Of a DNA stretch of 64,000 bases, positions 57,495 through 64,000 are shown in pieces. The position numbers and the translations under genes are program-made. How positions within the stretch are numbered: position 1 is the stretch's first letter; each line of letters opens with the position of its first letter. The notes below the pieces were generated by a model, which saw only the letters and a program-made list of their open reading frames with translations, made no database searches and was not told the DNA's origin. This stretch comes from Tolypocladium sp. Sup5 PDA-1 (Eukaryota > Ascomycota > Sordariomycetes > Hypocreales > Ophiocordycipitaceae): positions 124,001 through 188,000 of the forward strand of contig JPHH03000019.1 of assembly GCA_000750105.3 (NCBI GenBank), read 5' to 3'.

Positions 57495-58649
57495 ATGACG
57501 GATGTCACAACCGACCCTGCGCTGGTGGCCGTTGCGGCCACCGACCTCGCGCAACAACACCAGCACCAGCACCACGTCGGGGCCGCGTCCCCCAAGGAGC
57601 GCCATTCCCTGACGCTCGACCAACGGCGCGCGCTGCGCCGCTGGGCCAATGGCCAGCCCATCAGACCGTCCCATAAGGCCTGCATCGAGTGGTTCTTCTC
57701 CCAGTACGGCCAGCAGATCAGCCAGTCGACCGTCTCGCACTCCCTCTCCCCAAAGTACTCGCGGCTCGACCACGACAACCCCCAGCTCTCGGGCTCACGC
57801 CTCCGCTTTGGCAACTGGCCCGATGTCGAGAAGCTCGTCCTCCTCTGGTACCAGCAGGTTCAAGCCTCTGGCCGCCAGCCCACTAATGAGGAGCTCGGTG
57901 AAAAGGCCAAATCCATCTTCAACCAACTGCCGCGTTACAAGGACGAGAACGCCCCCGAGTTCTCGCCCGGCTGGATCCACCGCTTCAAGAAGCGGTATGG
58001 CCTGCTCGTTCGACGACAACGGCGCCACGGCGATGGTGGCATGAACCCCGCAGAGGACATTGACTACCTGGCCGACTGCGTGCCGCGTGTCATGGCCATT
58101 GCTGCTGACACGAGCCCCGCCGCGATCAAGGAGCAGGTGCTTCGCGTGGTCGGCGTCGAAGCCAGCCTCAACACCTGCGCGCTCGTTCGAGACGAGGTCC
58201 TTCGCCGGTTGAGTTCTCACCACTGCCAGCCCATCACTCATATACCGCCTCCCGATCCGCCAACTCCCCCGCCTCCACCTCCCGAGCACATGTACGCCGA
58301 CGACGACCCCGAAGTTGTTCTTCAGAATGCGCTACGGCAGCTCCAGCAGGAAGAGCAGGCTGCGGAGGAGCAGGCTGCCGCTGTACGTGAGGAGCGCGAG
58401 CGACAAGAGAGGGCAGGGATGCAGAACACAAACATGATGTCGACACCCGGCGGACGAGCGTCATCCGACCCAAGATATGCGACACCGGCACAGGAGATGG
58501 CTCCGGACCTGACGCTTACCCCGATTCACTCGGATGGACCTGTTTCATCGCACGAGAGGCCACTGCGGTGCCCCTTTTGCGTGAATCAACGGATGCTTCG
58601 CACCATTAAGGAGGCTGTCGAGCACATGTCCACCCACGTGGTCGTTTGA
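57495..58649 (+). CDS. CENP-B/Tc5-type HTH DNA-binding protein with C-terminal zinc-finger-like motif
   Basis: Single exon, 384 aa from the ATG at 57495. Residues about 35-90 form the CENP-B N-terminal helix-turn-helix (LTLDQRRALRRWANGQPIRP, ACIEWFFSQYGQQISQSTVS). Residues about 100-180 form the second CENP-B/Tc5 HTH (VEKLVLLWYQQVQASGRQPT, FSPGWIHRFKKRYGL). A central helical domain, Pro-rich linker and Glu/Gln-rich coiled coil follow. The C-terminus has C-X2-C-X14-H-X3-H (CPFC to HMSTH). No DDE transposase domain is present, so it looks like a domesticated transposase-derived DNA-binding protein, comparable to fission-yeast Abp1/Cbh proteins (ARS-binding, centromere-associated). Its binding site is unknown. 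Confidence 0.85.
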   Translation: MTDVTTDPALVAVAATDLAQQHQHQHHVGAASPKERHSLTLDQRRALRRWANGQPIRPSHKACIEWFFSQYGQQISQSTVSHSLSPKYSRLDHDNPQLSGSRLRFGNWPDVEKLVLLWYQQVQASGRQPTNEELGEKAKSIFNQLPRYKDENAPEFSPGWIHRFKKRYGLLVRRQRRHGDGGMNPAEDIDYLADCVPRVMAIAADTSPAAIKEQVLRVVGVEASLNTCALVRDEVLRRLSSHHCQPITHIPPPDPPTPPPPPPEHMYADDDPEVVLQNALRQLQQEEQAAEEQAAAVREERERQERAGMQNTNMMSTPGGRASSDPRYATPAQEMAPDLTLTPIHSDGPVSSHERPLRCPFCVNQRMLRTIKEAVEHMSTHVVV

Positions 58650-59033
58650 GGGGCTCGCACCTCTGATACCAGGCGCAGTGGTCATGGGTATGACCGTGGC
58701 GTATGTCTTCGGTTGCCGTTTATGGGACTATCACGACGTGTATGGTGTTATCTTTGGAGTTTGGGGCAAGAAGGTATTAATAGCGGTGGAGTTGGAGGAC
58801 TTTTGACGAGCATGACACGGTCTCGCCCTGTATCAACGGCTCCTTGTAGATGGGTGGGTAATGATGGCTAGTATTGGACCAGGTACTGTTTAGACATTTG
58901 ATGAAAGACACAATGCTATACCCCAAGGTAAACCTGCTTTCCTGGCGTCATGGTGAATCTTTGGTAGGATGTGTAACACACCAGTCACCATTGGAGTGAT
59001 GGGATATCTAAGTCCATTCCCGTATACAAACCT
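58650..59033. other. Convergent 3' intergenic region
   Basis: 384 bp between the CENP-B-like gene and vps36. No gene or repeat is seen. Confidence 0.55.
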
Positions 59034-61036
59034 CTATATGAAGCCACTCGCCCTGAGCGATCGAACGATGGCCTCTTCCTGCAACTGGGACTCGCTCTTG
59101 GGCGGTGGAATGTCCCCAGTGTCAATGTAGTTCTGCCAGAACTTCAAGCCCTCGAGGCCCTCCTCGCGACACAGCGCGCCATGCTCCTCGGCCATGAGCA
59201 GCTCCTCCTCCGCGACGCCGATGCTCCAGCCGAACCGCTCGGCCGCCTCCTGCGCCGTGACGCCGCGGCCGAACTCGCGCCAGTCCCACGACACGTCCCG
59301 GTACGGCGGGAACTCGTGCAGGTCCTGCAGCCAGGAGAGGAGGGCTTTGATGGTGGTTTCGTCGGTGCGGTCGCGGCCCTGGACGACCATGACGCCGCTG
59401 CGGAAGGTCCGTAGCCGGACGGGGAGTTTGAGGCTTTCCCACAGGCGGGCGGCCTTTTCAAAGTCCATGGGGCTGACGAGCTCGACGCCGCCTCTTGCCC
59501 TGTTGAACATGGCCCAGAGGTCGACCAGGGTAATAATGCCGCCCGCCTTCTTCAACACTCCTCTTGAATCATCGGCGAGGAACTCGGCCATGTTTCGAGA
59601 CAGCTCCGAGAGGTACAGCGACTCCGAGCTCCCGCCGCCAACGATGTCTTTCGTGGTCACCAGGCCCAGTTGGCTTGCTGATTCTGCCAGGATAGCATTC
59701 TCTTCCGCCGAGACGCCCCCGTTTGCGCCACTGTTCTGACGGGCAAATCGCTCAGCCAGAGCAATGACCTCTTTGGCCGACGACATTAACGCTTCCAGGT
59801 CTTCAAACGCACTACCTATTAGGCGCTCATTGTTCTTGCGCATGTTCAGGCCCAGCTGCTCCAGGCCGGCTATACCAGCAGTCTTCGTCCTGCTCCCTGA
59901 CGCGCCATCGGGTGACCCATTAGCGTTGCCATCATCCATCATTCGACTGCTGTTCGGAGGGGGCGGCGCATTTTGGAGGAGCCATTTGCGCTGCGTCATT
60001 GCGCCCTTCAATCTCTCATGAAAGATTTTCTCGCCGCCTCCGCGAAACGAGACTTTGACGCTGTCAGAGATGTCGATACCGCCTGGCCCTGCTTTGCCTT
60101 TGTATTCCATGACGGGCCCGGGAGATTGCGTCCTGATTGCGTCGGAGGTGTCCGGCGCCAAGGACGGAATGCTCTGCGATAACAGAGAAGCACCGCATAT
60201 CTCACACGAAAGGAGCGAAGGGTGGTTGGAGAAGGTGCATCGCGGGCACTGAAAGGAGGAGGAGGCAGGGTCATTCTTGGGATCTGGCCCATCCCGTGCT
60301 TGGGGGGAATCTCCTAATCTTGTTGCTTGAAACGAAGAGTCGGGAGCTTTAGGTCGCACCGCGAGAGACGGGGCATTGGGAGCACCAGGCGCAGGCGAGG
60401 GCCGATTGCTGGCGTTGCTGATTGCCGCCTTCAAGACGTGCGACAATGTCGGCTTGATACCACATGCCAAGCATGGAGGCAGTGGCGTGTGCGCGTTTGC
60501 GGCCGCCGGGTCGAAGTTGACGGGAACGGGATTCGAAAAGCTGCATATCGTGCAAACCCAGTGCGCAGTCGTAACTAGCGGCGGCTCGGACGGCGGTCTG
60601 TACGCGCTGTCTCTGCGGGCTGGCGAAGCTGAATCGGTTCTCGAAGGCGACACTGCGTGCGATATGGCGCGGCTGTGGAGCGATGACCGCTTCAACGGCT
60701 TCGGAACGATGGTGATCTTCGGCGAGGACTTCAAGAAGCCAGCGTAGAACTCGTACCGATCCACTTCCTTCAGGTCAAGCGCCACGGAGTTCGCGCGCGG
60801 CTCGTTCTGGTCGACGTAGCATATTCGATGCGATGTCAGGTAGACCTGGCCATTCTGCTGGTTTGGGAGCTTGAACTTGCTGCATGCCATGTTAATCGAA
60901 CTCGGAACGCAGCTCCGAGTGCGGGGCCGACGTACCCCTCGTAGAGGCCAACATTGTCCTGGACAAACAACAGTACCTCATCTGGCAAGTAGGAGGGCCG
61001 TAGTGCAGTGGTCAAGTCGATGTGTTTTAGAAACAT
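59034..61036 (-). CDS. vps36: ESCRT-II subunit Vps36
   Basis: Two exons: 60936-61036 and 59034-60879, giving 648 aa. Vps36 links ubiquitinated cargo and endosomal PI3P to ESCRT-II in multivesicular-body sorting. The GLUE (PH-like) domain starts in exon 1 (PDEVLLFVQDNVGLYEG) and continues with VYLTSHRICYVDQNEPRANS and GFLKSSPKITI. It is split by two NZF-type zinc fingers, WVCTICSFSNP to CLACG and FQCPRCTFSNHPSLLSCEIC, as in yeast. The remainder forms the Vps36/EAP45 winged-helix region (GIAGLEQLGLNMRKNNERLI, ITLVDLWAMFNRARGGVELV, GWSIGVAEEELLMAEEHGAL). Donor GTACGT and acceptor GCAG restore LYEGKFKLPNQQNGQVYL. Confidence 0.93.
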
Positions 61037-61665
61037 CCGTCATATCGGAGTGGCAGCGCGCCGGGTAGTAAAGGTCGAATCAGCCTGCGACCTCGAGTTG
61101 CATTGAGACGGGCATCGATCGGGGCGACGAGCAGCGGGGAGATGAGCGGATGAGTGGCCAAAAGCGTGGGTTTGCTGTAGATGTATAGACCAAGTGAGGC
61201 ACCTGGTCTCTGCGACTCGGCTCGATGGGTAAAGTACGGCCTTCTATTTGGATGAGCGTGCGTGAGGTGCCTCGTGGTGTTGGCAGCAGGTCGACAGTAC
61301 TTGGAGCTCGTTTGTGGCTTGCGAGTTGGTGATGGACACGCACTCCGAGATAACCTGCGCCCCACTTGCATCGGGGTGGACCCTACGGACTACTCCGTAT
61401 GCATGGCTGCCCAAATTGATAGCCGTGAATCAGCCGCCGGTGGGGTCACGGGACTTTGGCGCGGTCCTGCCCGTCACGCCCACACAGAACTTGACTCCTC
61501 TCCCGCCACTTCCTCACACAACTTTTGCCTTTCGTCACCCCGTCGACATCATCACCATCGCGTCCGACTTCTCTCCAGCCCGCATACGGACGATTTGGCA
61601 ACGGCATCTCGGTCCCAGGACCTCGTCTTGAAAACACTAACCTCGGCCTCGCTAGCATCGCCGCC
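61037..61665. other. Divergent promoter region of vps36 and the Thp3-like gene
   Basis: 629 bp with one TACTCCGTA at 61391-61399. An open frame extends upstream of the Thp3-like ATG from 61525 but lacks its own ATG; an upstream exon supplying a longer N-terminus is possible. Confidence 0.5.
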
Positions 61666-63339
61666 ATGATGCCCGGGTGGCCAGCGGTGACCCAGCAGGC
61701 GCCAGGCGTCTCGCAACCGGCAACACCAGTCTCATACGCGTATCCTGCCAGTACGTCTCAACGCTCTCTGTTCTCCTTCATTCCCTTGGAGCCGAGCCTA
61801 ACTGGATTCCCAGATCCTGCTTTTGTCCCAGTTCAAGTGCGACAGGGCTTCGGTCAATATGTAACCCATGCACCTCCGCCCCCGTTTGGATACGCACACC
61901 CACCTCCTCCCATCGCTGCCGAACCACAGCCACCAGCCGCAGCACCTGCTGCCGCAGAACAGTCCAAGGGAAAGACCGACTGGCCAGAGTCTGTCCGAAA
62001 ATATGTTCAGCGGTCCTTTTTGCCCCAGAACCAGGACCCGTCGGTCGCTCGTCCCGAAGTTGAGGCCAAATTGAAAGAAACCATCGGCACAGCCAAGGAG
62101 AATGGCTCCCTGTATACGATCAACTGGGATACCGTGCCTTTACCCCAAGCCCTCGTGAAAGCCGCCCGGGATGCACTTTTTAAGCGCAGTGCTTCCTCGA
62201 TGTCGCCCACGTCCGACTCCTTCCTCAACTCCAAGAAGAGAAAGTCTTCCGAATTTGCCAATCGTGACTCGCCTCAGTCACCGTGGCGCTCTGCTAACTC
62301 TCGCGCGTCCCTCGAGGACCGTATTTCGTATTCATCCCCTGACAAGCGCCTCGCCACGGATGACTCCACGACGAAGCCAAGTAAGTTCCAGAAGGAGGCC
62401 AACAAGCGGAAGCGCCGATTCGACAACGAATACAAGTCGGTCTATAGATCGCCAAGCCCAACGCCCCCGTCTTCTGGACCCATCATTGGAACGTCGGAGG
62501 TGCTGGAGAAGAAGTACCTGCGCCTTACGGCCCCCCCGATCCCGTCGAACGTGCGACCCGAAGCAGTTCTCCGCCAAACCTTGGACCTCCTGAAGAAGAA
62601 GTGGCGTAAAGAAGGCAACTACTCCTACATTTGCGACCAGTTCAAATCCATGCGCCAGGACCTCACCGTGCAACGGATCAAGAATGATTTCACTGTTTCC
62701 GTCTACGAAATCCACGCCCGGATCGCCTTGGAGAAGGGGGATATTGGTGAGTATAACCAGTGCCAAACACAGCTGCGATCCCTCTACGGCGTCGGCCTCG
62801 AGGGCAATCATGTCGAGTTCAAGGCCTATCGTATCTTGTATTTCATCCACACTGCCAACCGTACCGGGTTGAACGACACCATGGCAGACTTAACAGCAAC
62901 AGAGAAGGAGGAGCGGGCGATCAAGCACGCCTTGGAGGTGCGCTCTGCCTTGGCCTTGGGCAACTACCACAAGTTCTTCCAGCTTTACCTGGACACACCC
63001 AACATGGGGGCATATCTCATGGATATGTTCGTTGTGAGGGAGCGTCTCGCAGCGCTGTGCAACATGTGCAGAGGGTAAGCCTTCCCGCCCTTCTGTTGGA
63101 CTGATGAATGCTAATCGTATCACAGGTACAAGCCTGATGTGAAGCTTCGCTTCATTACCGAGGAGCTTGCCTTTGAGTCCGATGCGGATGCTGCCCAGTT
63201 CATCATCGATCATCATGGCCAGCATCTTCTCGAGGACCGGCAAGAGTACATCGCCTTTTTGACAGGCAAGGCTGGTGCCCTCTTTGAGGCTGCCAGGTCT
63301 ACCGCCTTCCGCAAGGTCGACATCAAAGGGCAGATTTGA
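61666..63339 (+). CDS. thp3: Thp3/LENG8-like SAC3-GANP domain protein
   Basis: Two exons: 61666-63074 and 63126-63339, giving 540 aa from tandem ATGs at 61666/61669. The N-terminal 110 residues are Pro/Gln/Tyr-rich (FGYAHPPPPIAAEPQPPAAA). Then come KTDWPESVRKYVQRSF, a Lys-rich nuclear stretch, and the SAC3/GANP/Thp3 helical and winged-helix domain (KKYLRLTAPPIPSNVRPEAV, LDLLKKKWRKEGNYSYICDQ, SMRQDLTVQRIKNDFTVSVY, FKAYRILYFIHTANRTGLND, ALALGNYHKFFQLYLDTPNM). The C-terminus ends RKVDIKGQI. Yeast Thp3 acts with Csn12 in transcription elongation and mRNA maturation. The intron (63075-63125) has a GTAAGC donor and GCTAAT branch point. The true start may lie further upstream in another exon. Confidence 0.9.
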
Positions 63340-64000
63340 TGTTGGACCGTTTTTTCTTTTCTTTCCCGTGCTGCCCCTCGTTTATCGCTACCGCAGCGCC
63401 GCATCCCTTGCCTTTGGGAGCATTTTCAAGGCGTATGATCAACTTCGACGACATGCATATTGATATCCGTGAACGACAGCAGTAAAACACATCCTACCGA
63501 GGCGCGGTCCTGTGCGGCAGGCGGCTAAAGCATCGATACTACCACGTGGACGACTTAAAATGACCTGGCTTTTCTCCCATCTCGAGGTTCGACATCTATT
63601 TAACCACCTTACTTACGCGACTCGCATTCATAACTGGGTGGGCTTGAGCATTAATAACAGCAATAGAATTATCCACATGGGTAATTGACGGACGGGCGGC
63701 GTTTGATTGGAGTAAACTTGTTTGTTGGCTTCGAATTTTGTCTTTTGATGCGGGTTTGCGTTGCACTCCTGAACCCTCGACCTCGTCATGCTGGTGGCAG
63801 CTGACGAGGCTCCAGCAGGGCTTGCAAGGCCAGGCGATACCCTTTGGATGGACGGCATAGACGGCATGGACGAGGTTTCATCTGGATAGAGAAGTTTCGT
63901 TTGGAGATGGCGCTTCAGCGACTTGTGGATAGTTCAGTTTAATGCAGACAGTCTCAGCAATTCGATGCGCATTTGACCAAATGCATGCTTGCGTTTGAGC
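63340..64000. other. Terminal intergenic region
   Basis: 3' flank of the Thp3-like gene up to the window edge. A minus-strand frame of 79 codons (63628-63867) ends in a short hydrophobic run but shows no recognisable homology. No gene is called. Confidence 0.5.

Noticed and set aside
1..64000. CRISPR arrays, rRNA genes, bacterial operons, intact transposons or telomere repeats
   Set aside because: None seen. The window is eukaryotic; no TTAGGG arrays, long terminal repeats, long terminal inverted repeats, or reverse-transcriptase or transposase catalytic motifs were noticed.

Overview
This is a nuclear genome fragment of a filamentous ascomycete (Pezizomycotina, most likely Sordariomycetes and probably Hypocreales). 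Genes are monocistronic on both strands. Most are interrupted by short introns (about 45-125 nt) with GTANGT/GTGAGT donors, CTAAC/CTGAC branch points and CAG/TAG acceptors. The protein families are those of filamentous fungi: a KilA-N/APSES-like nuclear-membrane protein, an Egh16/GAS1-type secreted protein, a Zn2Cys6 regulator with a fungal_trans_2 region, an NCS1 permease, Bud3, and an acr-2-like factor. I rebuilt the exon structures by hand from reading frame, splice sites and family alignment from memory. No database search was possible, so the gene symbols are recognition calls.

Layout. 0.4-6.2 kb: a Bqt4-like tail-anchored protein (-), Rho GDI (+) and the PP2A-like phosphatase Ppg1 (-). 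7.5-11.5 kb: a zinc-knuckle, proline-rich protein (+) and a secreted Egh16/GAS1-like protein (-). 13.9-19.6 kb: a divergent pair of an acr-2-like Zn2Cys6 regulator (-) and a DHA-type MFS exporter (+). 19.6-25.9 kb: a gene-poor accessory stretch with tRNA-Thr(AGT), an orphan TATA box, fragmentary ORFs and a 2.5-kb frame-broken coding remnant. 26-27.7 kb: an NCS1 nucleobase/allantoin permease (-). 28.8-29.3 kb: a probably broken small gene. 29.5-34.7 kb: Kap114/importin-9 (+) convergent with PI31 proteasome regulator (-). 35.5-36.6 kb: a 57-bp tandem duplication and an orphan ORF. 37.3-47.4 kb: Rev7 (+), Bud3 (-), a short Dcc1 (+) and an RNF216-like RBR ubiquitin ligase (-). 49.7-54.2 kb: Rad4/XPC (-) and Cuz1-like AN1 zinc-finger protein (-). 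54.8-56.4 kb: the divergent mitochondrial pair MTFP1-like (-) and Atp19 (+). 57.5-63.3 kb: a CENP-B-like DNA-binding protein (+), Vps36 (-) and a Thp3/SAC3-domain protein (+).

Most genes are conserved housekeeping genes and do not form one pathway. Functional pairing is plausible for the regulator/transporter pair at 13.9-19.6 kb and the mitochondrial divergent pair at 55.7-56.1 kb. Chromosome biology is well represented (Bqt4-like, Rev7, Dcc1, Rad4, CENP-B-like), but these genes are scattered. The least explained signals are the broken gene at 23.4-25.9 kb, a 9-mer (TACTCCGTA) that recurs only between genes, a 24-bp perfect palindrome at 56.97 kb, and a last intron in the Bqt4-like gene whose retention would remove the membrane anchor.
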